A DNA stretch of 25,815 nt, from positions 1 through 25,815 of the forward strand of contig CALALS010000117.1 of the NCBI GenBank assembly GCA_937925525.1. The letters are read 5' to 3'. Source of the stretch: an uncultured Flavobacteriales bacterium. Lineage in GTDB: Bacteria > Bacteroidota > Bacteroidia > Flavobacteriales_E > Vicingaceae. Within the stretch, counting starts at the first letter, position 1, and each line of letters starts with the position of its first letter. This document shows, piece by piece, positions 5,996-13,799 of this stretch. Below the pieces are notes generated by a model. That model searched no databases. It saw only the letters and a list, made by a program, of their open reading frames with translations, and had not been told where the DNA came from. Made by a program: the position numbers and the translations under genes.

Positions 5996-6361
5996 TTACG
6001 GTTGTAAAAGTGGCAAGCTCTGTGCGTTGCAGTTTTCAATATCCTGGTATAATTGATCTTGTTGAGCGTCTGACATGCTTTTAATTGTGGCCCAATCAAT
6101 AATACCGGTAGTGACCAATGAGCATGTGCCTGGCGCCAGTCTCCAGATTCCATCTGTTCCTTGAATAACGTTTTGAGCACCATACATGCTTGGCGTGGCC
6201 GGATTGTTTGCTGAGCTCACAGAAGTAATTTCTTCAGTTTTACTCTGGATATCCTCAATGCCCTTAGATTTAGATCTACGTCCGATAAAAATCCACGCGA
6301 CAACAAACAGGACCAAAATGATCCCGACAATAATGAAAATATGTTTCTTAGATAGTTTCAT
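5996..6361 (-). CDS. Single-pass membrane protein, 121 aa
   Basis: Helix at about 8-26 followed by GRRSKSKG. A Ser/Thr-rich linker leads to a C-terminal domain with two cysteines (in GTCSLV and ENCNAQ) and a Trp-rich centre (DGIWRLAPG, IIDWATIKS). Family not recognised. It sits immediately upstream of the endolysin, its stop one base from that start. Confidence 0.7.
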   Translation of the reverse strand: MKLSKKHIFIIVGIILVLFVVAWIFIGRRSKSKGIEDIQSKTEEITSVSSANNPATPSMYGAQNVIQGTDGIWRLAPGTCSLVTTGIIDWATIKSMSDAQQDQLYQDIENCNAQSLPLLQP

Positions 6362-6694
6362 TTACTGCAGAAACATGTTAAAGAACTTTTGATCCCCTTC
6401 GGTATCAGGTTCTTCTTCAATATTTTGACTGTTATGCCCTTTTAAATTTGGATTCTGGCCAGGCGCATATTGAGAAAATTTTTGTCCGGATTCCTCCAAT
6501 GACATTCCCTCACCTGGTTCTAACCAAAAACTTCCAAGTTTAGCTAGGTGCTGATTTTGTGGTTTTTTGTACTTCATAGGTCGCGTTTTTACGTTACTTC
6601 TGTAGCCTGGAGATAAAAGCAGGAAAGAGCCATAGACGATCAATGCGATCGCTACGACTCCTATAATGATATATATTAATCCAGCTTTATTCAT
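6362..6694 (-). CDS. Single-pass membrane protein, 110 aa
   Basis: Helix at about 6-27, then a basic stretch (YRSNVKTRPMKYKK) and a polar tail rich in Gln, Asn, Gly and Glu, without cysteines. No fold is apparent. It abuts the downstream gene with no gap, and its start shares one base with the upstream stop (TAATG). Confidence 0.7.
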   Translation of the reverse strand: MNKAGLIYIIIGVVAIALIVYGSFLLLSPGYRSNVKTRPMKYKKPQNQHLAKLGSFWLEPGEGMSLEESGQKFSQYAPGQNPNLKGHNSQNIEEEPDTEGDQKFFNMFLQ

Positions 6695-6852
6695 TAGGCT
6701 TCGGTTGTTCCGCCGTTTCCGTTGGTAGCAATTGCTCCGTTTGCTGCAGGGGCAGATCCTTTTTGAGAAGCTACCATAATCGCTGTAGCCGCAACTCCTA
6801 CTACCATAAGAACTGCGATAAAAGCAAACATTTGAAATAATCCTTTGTCCAT
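6694..6852 (-). CDS. Small single-pass membrane protein with Gly/Ala/Asn tail, 52 aa
   Basis: ATG at 6852, TAA at 6694-6696. Helix at about 6-28, then Ser-Gln-Lys and a low-complexity tail (GSAPAANGAIATNGNGG). Its stop overlaps the next start by one base. Unknown function. Confidence 0.65.
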   Translation of the reverse strand: MDKGLFQMFAFIAVLMVVGVAATAIMVASQKGSAPAANGAIATNGNGGTTEA

Positions 6853-6879
6853 GACAATTTGATTTTTATTGGTTAATAA

Positions 6880-7038
6880 TTAAGTTCTAAAATTCCACTG
6901 ATCTTTTTTAGCTAAGCGGATCTGCTTGTTCATATCTTTCTGCAATGCCTTTTTTTGAGGCGCTACAGCCAATACAATAACACCACCAATGATAAATACA
7001 CCGGCAATAATTAGCATTATGACGCTCAGCTTACTCAT
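6880..7038 (-). CDS. Small single-pass membrane protein with basic tail, 52 aa
   Basis: ATG at 7038, TAA at 6880-6882. Helix at about 5-26, then a strongly basic helical tail (PQKKALQKDMNKQIRLAKK) that could lie along the membrane or contact DNA or capsid. It lies six bases from the upstream gene. Unknown function. Confidence 0.65.
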   Translation of the reverse strand: MSKLSVIMLIIAGVFIIGGVIVLAVAPQKKALQKDMNKQIRLAKKDQWNFRT

Positions 7039-7044
7039 GTTCAA

Positions 7045-7344
7045 TTACTTTCCAAAAAGTAGAGCTCTGGTTGCTGCAGGATAAGCTGCAGGAGTAACAG
7101 AATCACTTTTTCCGTAATTAATAGCATTACTGATGAAGGCATCTTCGGTATCATCCTTTACTGGCGCCTCAGCTCTGTATGGATAATTTTTACCCGTAGG
7201 TTGCTGTTGAATGCCAACGTTCCCAAGGCTATGATACTTGTCTCTAGCAGACATTTTTGGAGCCTTCATGAAAACCCAGTAGGATGCAGCAACTACGGCT
7301 ACAATCAATAATACTGAGATAATCAACAATTTTTTATCTGTCAT
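7045..7344 (-). CDS. Single-pass membrane protein of the short-helix/K-x-P group, 99 aa
   Basis: Helix at about 5-26 and then FMKAPKMSARDKYHSLG. The 'helix, aromatic, hydrophobic, Lys, x-x, Pro' exit is shared with the three genes that follow and with 16672-16893. The tail has no cysteine and ends in an Ala/Tyr-rich segment. It appears to be a diverged paralogue of that group. Confidence 0.7.
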   Translation of the reverse strand: MTDKKLLIISVLLIVAVVAASYWVFMKAPKMSARDKYHSLGNVGIQQQPTGKNYPYRAEAPVKDDTEDAFISNAINYGKSDSVTPAAYPAATRALLFGK

Positions 7345-7356
7345 TTGATTTTGATT

Positions 7357-7587
7357 TTATTTATAACTGCAGGTTTTGGTTCCAGTACAACAAGGATCTC
7401 CTAGATTACCATAGTTTAATGGTGAGTTAGGATTGCTACACGGGCCATATCCAGATGCTCTTATTCTGTATGGTTGTGAGAATGATCCCCATGAAGTGTA
7501 CTTTGGTGATTTCATAAAAATGAAATACACCACTGCTGCGATAGCCACAATGGCTACAAGCAAAAGGATTAAAGCTGAATTTTTCAT
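7357..7587 (-). CDS. MKNxALIL-family membrane protein, 76 aa
   Basis: The MKNSALILLLVAIVAIAAVVY start gives a helix at about 5-22, followed by FMKSPKYTSWGSF. The roughly 50-residue ectodomain is rich in Tyr, Gly and Pro and has Cys pairs (GPCSNP, DPCCTGTKTC). Anchor and K-S-P exit match 7619-7855 closely, while the exposed part is unrelated. Probably an extracellular-type, disulfide-bonded micro-domain. Confidence 0.7.
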   Translation of the reverse strand: MKNSALILLLVAIVAIAAVVYFIFMKSPKYTSWGSFSQPYRIRASGYGPCSNPNSPLNYGNLGDPCCTGTKTCSYK

Positions 7588-7618
7588 CTTTCTTTTTTAT
7601 TTTAAGTTAATATTGCCT

Positions 7619-7855
7619 TTATCTAAAGTATGGCTTGTACGTACCAGATCCCTTACACGGTGAAGTCTGATTTTGGTAGTAATAGCCAACTTCCGGATCG
7701 TAATATTTGCAATTGTAGAGTCTGTTAGCTGCCCCTAACATATTGTATCGTTGAACCATAGTATAAGATGGAGATTTTTTAATCACCAAATACCAAACAA
7801 CAAACGCAATAGCGGCGATAGCTATTATTGTTAATATCAATGCTTTGTTTTTCAT
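7619..7855 (-). CDS. MKNxALIL-family membrane protein, 78 aa
   Basis: MKNKALILTIIAIAAIAFVVWY followed by a KKSPSYT exit. The same anchor, including the AFVVWY end, recurs 9 kb away in 16672-16893. The ectodomain has two cysteines and many Tyr/Asn/Gly residues (YYDPEVGYYYQNQ). The 31-base upstream spacer and the unusual Tyr density are notable. Function is unknown. Confidence 0.7.
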   Translation of the reverse strand: MKNKALILTIIAIAAIAFVVWYLVIKKSPSYTMVQRYNMLGAANRLYNCKYYDPEVGYYYQNQTSPCKGSGTYKPYFR

Positions 7856-7866
7856 CTTAAATAGTT

Positions 7867-8070
7867 TTAACTGTGATATGAATAATAGTTGTAATTAGTA
7901 GGATATCCTCCAGCAAAAGAAAGATCCTGGTTGCGCGTAGTAGAATTTCCACTACACCCCTCCATGCTTCCGCATGAACCTTTGCAGGCTGGAGCTCTTT
8001 TAACAAAATAGATTACACCGGCAATCACTACTATTATCGTTATCAATGCTAATATTAATGTTTTGTTCAT
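7867..8070 (-). CDS. MNKxLIL-family membrane protein with clustered cysteines, 67 aa
   Basis: Helix at about 4-22, then VKRAPACKGSCGSMEGCSG: three cysteines directly after the membrane. The tail is Tyr/Asn/Ser-rich (GGYPTNYNYYSYHS). It shares the K-x-x-P exit with the two preceding genes. Cys-x3-Cys-x5-Cys next to the membrane could crosslink subunits or bind metal. Confidence 0.7.
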   Translation of the reverse strand: MNKTLILALITIIVVIAGVIYFVKRAPACKGSCGSMEGCSGNSTTRNQDLSFAGGYPTNYNYYSYHS

Positions 8071-8081
8071 AGTTTCTAATC

Positions 8082-8414
8082 TTATGCCATTTCAGCTAAA
8101 AAGCACTCCTGTTCCATTGGATTATCCTGATAGTCATATTGAGAATTTAGCTTGAAATACTCTTTATAATAATCTATCAGCCCTTTATCCTGGTACTGTC
8201 TCCAGTGGCACTTTTCATGCTTTATGATCTTTTCGTCATTTTCAACATCTTTTTCAATGTAAACTCCAAATGGAGGCATTGCAACGGCTTTTCTGTCTCC
8301 TGGTAATGGCATTGTAATAAACTTAGGTTCCTTTTTCTGTGCGCTCTTATTTAAGAGAATTACGTAAAGGATCAAGCCTACAATTACTATCACCGGTAAA
8401 AACCTTAAAACCAT
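8082..8414 (-). CDS. Membrane-anchored zincin-like metallopeptidase, 110 aa
   Basis: Starting at ATG 8414 (MVLRF), residues 5-21 form a helix. The soluble part contains His66-Glu67-Lys-Cys-His70 followed by Trp-Arg-Gln73 (HExxHxxQ) and, about 30 residues on, Asn-Pro-Met-Glu101-Gln-Glu near the C-terminus. HExxH-x2-Q with a downstream P-x-E-x-E is the pattern of small zinc metallopeptidases often found in phage and secretion loci, Glu101 being a candidate third ligand. It may process virion proteins or cut peptidoglycan cross-links. A longer frame to 8483 is rejected because it lies inside the upstream gene; the chosen start overlaps that gene by ten bases. Confidence 0.6.
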   Translation of the reverse strand: MVLRFLPVIVIVGLILYVILLNKSAQKKEPKFITMPLPGDRKAVAMPPFGVYIEKDVENDEKIIKHEKCHWRQYQDKGLIDYYKEYFKLNSQYDYQDNPMEQECFLAEMA

Positions 8415-8806
8415 CCTAATTTTTTTGCAATGATCAAAATGATCACAATTACAAATAATCCTATTCCAACTCCTATCATCCATTGCCCAGTAGTAATTTT
8501 TCTACTGTCTTTGATGAAGGCATTAACTTCACTTTTGGTTAAAGCTGTTCCGGATCCATCTTCCAATTTTACGGTACCACTTTTAACCAGGTCCGGATAT
8601 CCTTTCATTACTGTTTGATATCCTGGTGCCTGAAAAGATAAATAAAGGCCCGGAGACAGATCAAAGGTGTATTCGCCTTTGGTATTTGTCTCGGTACCAA
8701 CATATCCCTCGCCGTTCTCAACATACTCACCGGTTTCATCAATGAGAATGATTTGAACGTTTGGAATTGGCTGGCTGGTGCCTTTATCTAAAACTTTTCC
8801 TTTCAA
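8405..8806 (-). CDS. Carboxypeptidase-regulatory-like domain with C-terminal membrane anchor, 133 aa
   Basis: Residues about 1-75 form an Ig-like fold of the CarboxypepD_reg type: GKVLDKGTSQPIPNVQIIL, then a Gly-x-Tyr-x-Phe strand and L-S-F-Q-A-P-G-Y. A membrane helix lies at about 109-127, so this protein is tail-anchored, opposite to most neighbours. The only plausible start is TTG at 8806, because an in-frame stop lies just upstream. It may be a surface adhesion or scaffold module. Confidence 0.65.
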   Translation of the reverse strand: MKGKVLDKGTSQPIPNVQIILIDETGEYVENGEGYVGTETNTKGEYTFDLSPGLYLSFQAPGYQTVMKGYPDLVKSGTVKLEDGSGTALTKSEVNAFIKDSRKITTGQWMIGVGIGLFVIVIILIIAKKLGWF

Positions 8807-8814
8807 GCTGAACT

Positions 8815-9153
8815 TTATTTAGCAGTTTTCAAATTAGCCACATAATCTATGAGCTCAACAAGCTCTTTGTGGACAATTCTCCATCTGTAATCTTTCAATA
8901 TTTTGAAAAGATAAGAGGCGTCTGCATCTTCCAGCTGACATTTTCCTTTTGGCTTATCTTCCAATGGCTCCATTACATCAATGATGCGAAACCTTTTTTT
9001 AATATCGTCATAACTAAACCCTTCTAAACTAAAGCCTTTCAAAGCGCCAAAAATTAAGCTGGCATAGGTAGCTTTTTTTGTTTCTCCTTGCGGATCGTTA
9101 ACCGGATCTACCGGTGTTGGGATTTCAGTTAGTTTGTTTTCAAATTGCTTCAT
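8815..9153 (-). CDS. Soluble protein of unknown function, 112 aa
   Basis: No signal or membrane helix, unlike nearly all genes nearby. The sequence is mixed alpha/beta with many charged residues and a basic centre (DDIKKRFRIIDV), ending in an amphipathic helix. It lies immediately after the fibre gene, with the motif ACCGTAATA in the leader. It may be a fibre-assembly or capsid-associated protein, but this is only from position. Confidence 0.6.
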   Translation of the reverse strand: MKQFENKLTEIPTPVDPVNDPQGETKKATYASLIFGALKGFSLEGFSYDDIKKRFRIIDVMEPLEDKPKGKCQLEDADASYLFKILKDYRWRIVHKELVELIDYVANLKTAK

Positions 9154-9173
9154 TTGTTCGTTTTTATTACGGT

Positions 9174-10859
9174 TTAACTTAAAATATTTACGCTCTGCAG
9201 ATCTGCTATTAAAGTTCCTAGCACATCAGCTAATTCTGCATTTGTAGGCGGTGCATCCGCATCAAAAGTTCTTGTAGTGGTTACATTTGTTGGAGTATAA
9301 GCGGCAGCTACATTATATGGGTTTGCCCAAGTGGCAACGCCGTTTGCATCTGAGGTTAAAACCCGATTGGCAGCTTCGGTACCATCCGTGAATTTTCCAA
9401 TGTAAGCTGCTCCAGCTCCGCCGTTCACAACATTAATAACTAATCCGTAGTTGTCATTAGCATTATTATCATCAACTACAGCTGCTAATCCGGCAACATC
9501 ACCAGCATTTGCAGTGTTTGGTCCAGCCATTCCAACTCCACCAATGGATGTAAATCCAGCTGGTAATGTTGCAACGCCTATTCCTACAAATCTAGCTCCT
9601 ACAGAAACTCCGGTTGCGCTTGATGCTCCAGCCTCAAAAGATCCACCATAAGGAAGATCAGAACTGTTTGCTAATCCAACTACTGCGAAAGTAGCACCGG
9701 CGCCACCGATAAAATTTTCAATGCTGGCTGTTGTTGTATGCCCAGCTGCAGATCTCGCTCGTATTAATCTGGATGCGTTTGGAGCAATTCCCATACCCAC
9801 AGAAGATCCGTTGTCTCGCGTAACTCCAATTGTTAAAGCTCCAGCATTCCATCTAGCCAGGTAATCAGTTGTTCCAGACCCAAGCAATAAAGTACCGGTA
9901 GCGTCCGGCAACGTCCACACACGATCTGCAGTTAAAACAGTATTTTCTAAGGTTCCGGCAAATACAGAGGCATCATCATTAAAAACAATTGTAGGATCTC
10001 CAGGAGAAAACGGGCCTCCTAATTGGAGAATACCGGTGTCGACCCAAACATCATCTGAACCACCCAAAATGACTTGATCACTAATGGCGGCCATATAGGC
10101 AGCCGCGCCTACAGTTTCAACAAGGAAATCTCCATTATTGAAGGTCATTGTGAAAGTGGCCATATCTGCCGTTGTATTACCTCCCAAGGAATCACTTCCA
10201 CCATAGATCCCATTTCCGCCGGCAATTGGTAATTGTGCGGCAAAATCGGCGTAAGTAGCTACTTTTATATAACCAGTAGAGTCAACATACATTGGCCCGG
10301 TACCGGCGCCAATTGGAGTAGTTACAAGGCCGGCAAATTGGGTTAAAAGAAGCTCCCCTCTAACATCCCATTGAAGGCCGGTATAGTTTACTCCATCACT
10401 CGTATAATAACCAATACCATAAGGTCGGTCGGTTCCATCAAAATTATCCTGAGCCAAATACCAACCGGCAACTTCAATAAAGGTCGTATTATCGTAAACC
10501 TGAGACGTAATCTCCGGACCTTGCACGCCTGAATATTGTGCGCTCCAGCCGTCAAATTGACCGCCTCCAATATTAAGAAGTTCAGCGCGGCCAAATACAC
10601 CAAATCCAGTAGGACTTGTTCCTACACCTGCTGTAATAGTATCGCCTCCGGATGACTGCGACATAACAGTTGTGCCATCATCAAACGTCAGCGTATCAGT
10701 AACAGTAGCAACTGTAGCAGACGGAACAACTCCGTTTCCACTATAAATACCACCGCCTCCAGCTAGATCTGCAAGGGTAATAAAAGGATTGACCGCAGAA
10801 GGCGCCGTTGGGGCGTTCTCTAATCCAGCTCTTATATTAGCTGGAAGGAATAGGGCCAT
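9174..10859 (-). CDS. Large fibre/spike protein, receptor-binding candidate, 561 aa
   Basis: This is the longest gene in the window. The N-terminus (MALFLPANIRAGLENAP) is followed by repeated beta-strand/turn sequence rich in Gly, Thr and Val. About two-thirds along, LTADRVWTLPDATGTLLL and YLARWNAG are typical of phage fibre repeats that trimerise. The C-terminus (NVTTTRTFDADAPPTNAELADVLGTLIADL) resembles the short helical ends of fibre proteins in many phages. No membrane helix or catalytic motif is seen. Likely role: host recognition at the virion vertex. Confidence 0.7.
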   Translation of the reverse strand: MALFLPANIRAGLENAPTAPSAVNPFITLADLAGGGGIYSGNGVVPSATVATVTDTLTFDDGTTVMSQSSGGDTITAGVGTSPTGFGVFGRAELLNIGGGQFDGWSAQYSGVQGPEITSQVYDNTTFIEVAGWYLAQDNFDGTDRPYGIGYYTSDGVNYTGLQWDVRGELLLTQFAGLVTTPIGAGTGPMYVDSTGYIKVATYADFAAQLPIAGGNGIYGGSDSLGGNTTADMATFTMTFNNGDFLVETVGAAAYMAAISDQVILGGSDDVWVDTGILQLGGPFSPGDPTIVFNDDASVFAGTLENTVLTADRVWTLPDATGTLLLGSGTTDYLARWNAGALTIGVTRDNGSSVGMGIAPNASRLIRARSAAGHTTTASIENFIGGAGATFAVVGLANSSDLPYGGSFEAGASSATGVSVGARFVGIGVATLPAGFTSIGGVGMAGPNTANAGDVAGLAAVVDDNNANDNYGLVINVVNGGAGAAYIGKFTDGTEAANRVLTSDANGVATWANPYNVAAAYTPTNVTTTRTFDADAPPTNAELADVLGTLIADLQSVNILS

Positions 10860-10884
10860 ATTTGTTCCTTTACCTCATGGCATC

Positions 10885-11217
10885 TTACAGATCTACATAT
10901 CCAATTAATACTCTAGCATTACCACTCGTAGGAACGGTAAATGCGACTTGGGCAACTGTATCAGCTCCTTTATCTGGAGCAAATGACTGACTATATCCAT
11001 CCGGCACAGAAACTCCGTCCAATGTTCCGCCTGGACCATCAAAGAAGATGCTCATGTTCTGAACATTATCAGGTGTATTTCCATCTGCTAATGCCTCAAT
11101 GAATTCTAAAGGCCTTTTACTACCTGCCAAGGCAGCATCAATGCTTGTTAAAAGCGCCACAATAGCTGCTGAACTTGCGCCAGCTGCTACAGGTATGTCA
11201 GTTCCTACATTTGCCAT
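10885..11217 (-). CDS. Soluble spike-associated protein, 110 aa
   Basis: An Ala/Ser-rich N-terminus predicted helical (AAGASSAAIVALLTSIDAALAGS) leads to a beta-rich C-terminal half ending in VLIGYVDL. A short coiled region plus beta domain is a common design for fibre base or collar subunits. It lies 25 bases upstream of the large fibre gene and may attach it. No homologue is recognised. Confidence 0.6.
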   Translation of the reverse strand: MANVGTDIPVAAGASSAAIVALLTSIDAALAGSKRPLEFIEALADGNTPDNVQNMSIFFDGPGGTLDGVSVPDGYSQSFAPDKGADTVAQVAFTVPTSGNARVLIGYVDL

Positions 11218-11229
11218 AAACTCTTTTTT

Positions 11230-11328
11230 CTATCCTCCGCACCCACATTTAGGCGACTGATTGAGAAAATAAGCCCAACCGGCACCTGCAAGAACGAGGA
11301 TTATTAATATCCAAACCCAAGGTTTCAT
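11230..11328 (-). CDS. Tiny membrane protein with CxC end, 32 aa
   Basis: ATG at 11328, TAG at 11230-11232. Helix at about 4-20 (Trp-rich start), then NQSPKCGCGG as the entire tail. Cys-Gly-Cys at the extreme C-terminus echoes the terminal CxC pairs of the 2036-3126 family. Its ATG overlaps the previous stop by one base. Confidence 0.6.
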   Translation of the reverse strand: MKPWVWILIILVLAGAGWAYFLNQSPKCGCGG

Positions 11329-11465
11329 TACGTCAAAGGATTATAGAACTCCGGATCTCCGGCATAGTTCGGTTCTTTGTCTTTGTCACCTTTGATAACT
11401 TTGACGGCAACAAAGACTACTAATACCATCAAGCCTACATATATCCAATACTCTGCTTTCCACAT
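11328..11465 (-). CDS. Tiny single-pass membrane protein, 45 aa
   Basis: ATG at 11465, TAA at 11328-11330. Helix at about 6-23, then VIKGDKDKEPNYAGDPEFYNPLT. It is joined to the 32-aa gene by a TAATG junction. Unknown function. Confidence 0.6.
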   Translation of the reverse strand: MWKAEYWIYVGLMVLVVFVAVKVIKGDKDKEPNYAGDPEFYNPLT

Positions 11466-11477
11466 AGTTTTTCAGTT

Positions 11478-11885
11478 TTAAATCAAATTAATTTTGCCAA
11501 TGTTCGCATAGGCATATTCTCTTGTTGTATCTGGAAGGTTCTCTGAACCTGGAATGTCGATAAATATGGCTCCCAGTTTCCCGTTGCCATCTTCCCATAC
11601 TTTCTTAACCATAAATGTTCCGCTGTATGGGCCGGATCCTGTAATTTCAACTCTGTCGTTAGCTACAATGGATCCCATAGCCGGACGTTCAGCAAGCGTA
11701 ACTGCCACTTCTTGTCCAGGCTTATGATCAAATCGACCAACTGTGTACACAGCTCTGTAAGCCGGCTCTGCAGATCCGTTGCCTGCAGCTCTGTTTTGTT
11801 GAGCTCTTTTTCTAAGGAAAAGAATTACAACTATCAAAAGGAGTACGACCACTCCTACTATTATCCAAGTCTTTTTTGATTTCAT
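11478..11885 (-). CDS. Membrane-anchored beta-barrel-like protein, 135 aa
   Basis: A helix at about 6-24 followed by LRKRAQQNR, a short linker, then a domain of about 85 residues with alternating strands (VEITGSGPYSGTFMVKKVW, LGAIFIDIP). It resembles a small SH3-like or OB-like barrel. Its start overlaps the upstream stop. A capsid- or spike-facing adapter is plausible from its position between spike genes. Confidence 0.65.
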   Translation of the reverse strand: MKSKKTWIIVGVVVLLLIVVILFLRKRAQQNRAAGNGSAEPAYRAVYTVGRFDHKPGQEVAVTLAERPAMGSIVANDRVEITGSGPYSGTFMVKKVWEDGNGKLGAIFIDIPGSENLPDTTREYAYANIGKINLI

Positions 11886-12295
11886 TATCGTTTGATCATT
11901 AAATAAAGTTCTTCAATTTGGTTGTTTGGTGCTTTGAGGCCAGCGGCATCAACTTTCAACCACAATGTTTCTCCACCAAACAAGGAGATACTAAAATCTG
12001 CGGTTGTATCAGCTGCAGGAAGTGTTGAGCTTCCTCCAGGAATAGGTACAGCATATTTTGTATCCAGGCTGTCAAGATCCGGACTACGATATACTTCAAA
12101 ATCAAGATTTACACCTGCATTAGTTACTAAATACAAATAAGCCAGGGTAAATTCTGCTATATCCGCGTCTAGCTGAAACCAGTTTCTACCATCAATCACA
12201 TTGATAGGTTTGTTAGCCTCAAACTTTAAAAAGTTTCTGGCTGTGTTCTTATTGGCGCCAGAAGTTTTAAGTCCTATTTTAATTGCAGTTGCCAT
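11885..12295 (-). CDS. Soluble beta-sandwich-like protein, 136 aa
   Basis: No membrane helix. Strand-rich sequence (NVIDGRNWFQLDADIAEFTLAYLYLV ... ADFSISLFGGETLWLKVDA) suggests a jelly-roll or Ig-like sandwich. Such a small soluble protein in a spike block could be a penton, minor capsid or spike-base subunit. It begins just 14 bases after a terminator hairpin, so it probably depends on readthrough or an unseen promoter. Confidence 0.6.
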   Translation of the reverse strand: MATAIKIGLKTSGANKNTARNFLKFEANKPINVIDGRNWFQLDADIAEFTLAYLYLVTNAGVNLDFEVYRSPDLDSLDTKYAVPIPGGSSTLPAADTTADFSISLFGGETLWLKVDAAGLKAPNNQIEELYLMIKR

Positions 12296-12309
12296 CTAAT
12301 TTTTTTAAA

Positions 12310-12338
12310 AAGGGGAGCGGACGTAAATCCGCCCCCTT
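12310..12338 (-). terminator. Hairpin terminator between spike genes
   Basis: AAGGGGAGCGGA (12310-12321) pairs with TCCGCCCCCTT (12328-12338) with one bulged A and a 6-base loop. On the minus strand it is followed by TTTTTAAAAAA. It lies after the stop of the 282-aa MRYGR protein (12365) and just before the next start (12295), so it may act as a partial terminator that lowers downstream expression. Confidence 0.7.
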
Positions 12339-12364
12339 CAAGGTATTATTGATTTAAGTAAATT

Positions 12365-13213
12365 CTACCAAGGGTATAACTCCCAAGTCATGTGAATCTC
12401 AGCAGATCCTTGCGTTAAATTGGCAATTGTATCACCAGTGATTGCAAGATTAAACCTTTTGGTTTGTCTTGATGAAAGGTTTGGCACAACTCCGGCAATT
12501 TTGCCTTCGCCGTCTGACCAACCACCTTCGCCAGCTGCAGTAGCTCCGGTAAACACATTAGCAGCTCCACCAAAGTAATCAGCTCCGCTTGTCACGTCTG
12601 TTACTGTGATTTCTGCGGCTGTAGCAGCTCCACCGGCGTATTCATCAGCTGCGTCTGCAGTCAAAATCAGTTTATCCACTCCTGCAGATGCCGGGAATGC
12701 GATATCAAGATCTTCACTTGCAGAACCTCCGATCGCTTGATAAGCCAGGTAATCAAGAGAGATTTCAAATCTTACCTTGTCACCATCAACTTTACCAATC
12801 CACTCGAAGTTTGTTCCATTATAAATGAAAACATTCACAGTGTTTGCTTCAATTGTGCCAGCTGGCATAGCTTGTGCGGCGCTACCTGCATATACAATGT
12901 TCACGGATCCAACTCCGCTAACATCAATGGTCATAGCTCCAGTATTGGCCTCAGTCATGTAGATGAAGTAAGTATCTCCGTTGTTGTAGGCCACAACTCC
13001 GTCAATGTCTACTACTACATCATCAGCAGTTCCAGCGTTCACTGCTTGCGCAGCTAAAAGCGTAGATCCTCCTGCAGAAAGTAATTTAATCGAGCCATCA
13101 GGGTATTTACCGTATAAAAGGTTGTCGAAAATACTAATGAAAGTATTAACGTTAACCTCTGGGGTTTCAACTGAGGCCGGATCAATCGGTGCGTATTCTC
13201 TACCGTATCTCAT
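12365..13213 (-). CDS. MRYGR-family spike protein, 282 aa
   Basis: The first 48 or so residues (MRYGREYAPIDPASVETPEV ... NTFIS ... GKYPDGSIKLLS) match the N-termini of two other genes just upstream. The C-terminal 230 residues are unrelated to them: Ala/Gly/Thr/Asp-rich beta sequence ending in HMTWELYPW. A conserved base with a variable distal domain is how phage spike and fibre proteins diversify. Translation initiates at ATG 13213, preceded by ATTGACGAAAA, an element also found before the capsid gene. A terminator follows. Confidence 0.7.
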   Translation of the reverse strand: MRYGREYAPIDPASVETPEVNVNTFISIFDNLLYGKYPDGSIKLLSAGGSTLLAAQAVNAGTADDVVVDIDGVVAYNNGDTYFIYMTEANTGAMTIDVSGVGSVNIVYAGSAAQAMPAGTIEANTVNVFIYNGTNFEWIGKVDGDKVRFEISLDYLAYQAIGGSASEDLDIAFPASAGVDKLILTADAADEYAGGAATAAEITVTDVTSGADYFGGAANVFTGATAAGEGGWSDGEGKIAGVVPNLSSRQTKRFNLAITGDTIANLTQGSAEIHMTWELYPW

Positions 13214-13258
13214 TTTTCGTCAATTTTTAGTTTATAATTAAGATTAATTTATCAGGTC

Positions 13259-13783
13259 CTACAGCTCTGCAGGAAATTGTAAAATCGTAAACATACCGTA
13301 CATCACATCTTCATCCGGCGTTCTAGCTCCGGTTGAATTGTTGATTGAGCTGGCAGAAATGTACACGCTATCATCATCATTTCTTCCAACTCCGTACCCA
13401 ACACTAGAGCTTAATCCAGACTGGTTTCCGTAGTTAGAAGGGGCGATAACAACTGTACGCTCATTTGGATTGTCTCCAGGAAAAGCGCCGGCCAATGTAC
13501 CCTGGTAGTTTCCACCACCGGTATTGGTCCAAACGATATCTCCATCAAAATCATTGTTGAACACAATAACAGAAGGGGGAGATCCTGCGCCTTGCGCGGT
13601 TAACCATCCTTGCCACATTTTAACTCCAGCTGCAGTACCACCGAACAAAGGAATTACTTCGCCGGTTGTCAATTTCGCATACATGCGGTTTTGATCATCT
13701 GCATTTAAAAAAACATTTGCTCCTACTTCTGGTGTTTCCACCTGATCAGGAGTTAAACTATCGTAAGCTCTACCGTATCTCAT
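13259..13783 (-). CDS. MRYGR-family spike protein, 174 aa
   Basis: N-terminus MRYGRAYDSLTPDQVETPEV, then ANVFLNADDQ, aligning over about 48 residues with the 12365-13213 and 14036-14614 proteins. The C-terminal domain (about 50-174) is Gly/Asn/Ser-rich and beta-like, with a GVGRNDDDSVYISASSIN segment and no cysteine. It is likely a second spike or vertex protein using the same attachment base. Confidence 0.7.
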   Translation of the reverse strand: MRYGRAYDSLTPDQVETPEVGANVFLNADDQNRMYAKLTTGEVIPLFGGTAAGVKMWQGWLTAQGAGSPPSVIVFNNDFDGDIVWTNTGGGNYQGTLAGAFPGDNPNERTVVIAPSNYGNQSGLSSSVGYGVGRNDDDSVYISASSINNSTGARTPDEDVMYGMFTILQFPAEL

Positions 13784-13799
13784 TTTTCAAATTTTAATT

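Noticed and set aside
5995..6183. Longer N-terminus for the endolysin
   Set aside because: The extension lies inside the upstream membrane-protein gene and has no recognisable domain; ATG 5994 follows that gene's stop by one base.
9451..9651. Plus-strand Pro/Ala-rich open frame within the fibre gene
   Set aside because: A shadow of the Gly/Ala/Thr-rich fibre coding sequence with no start context of its own.
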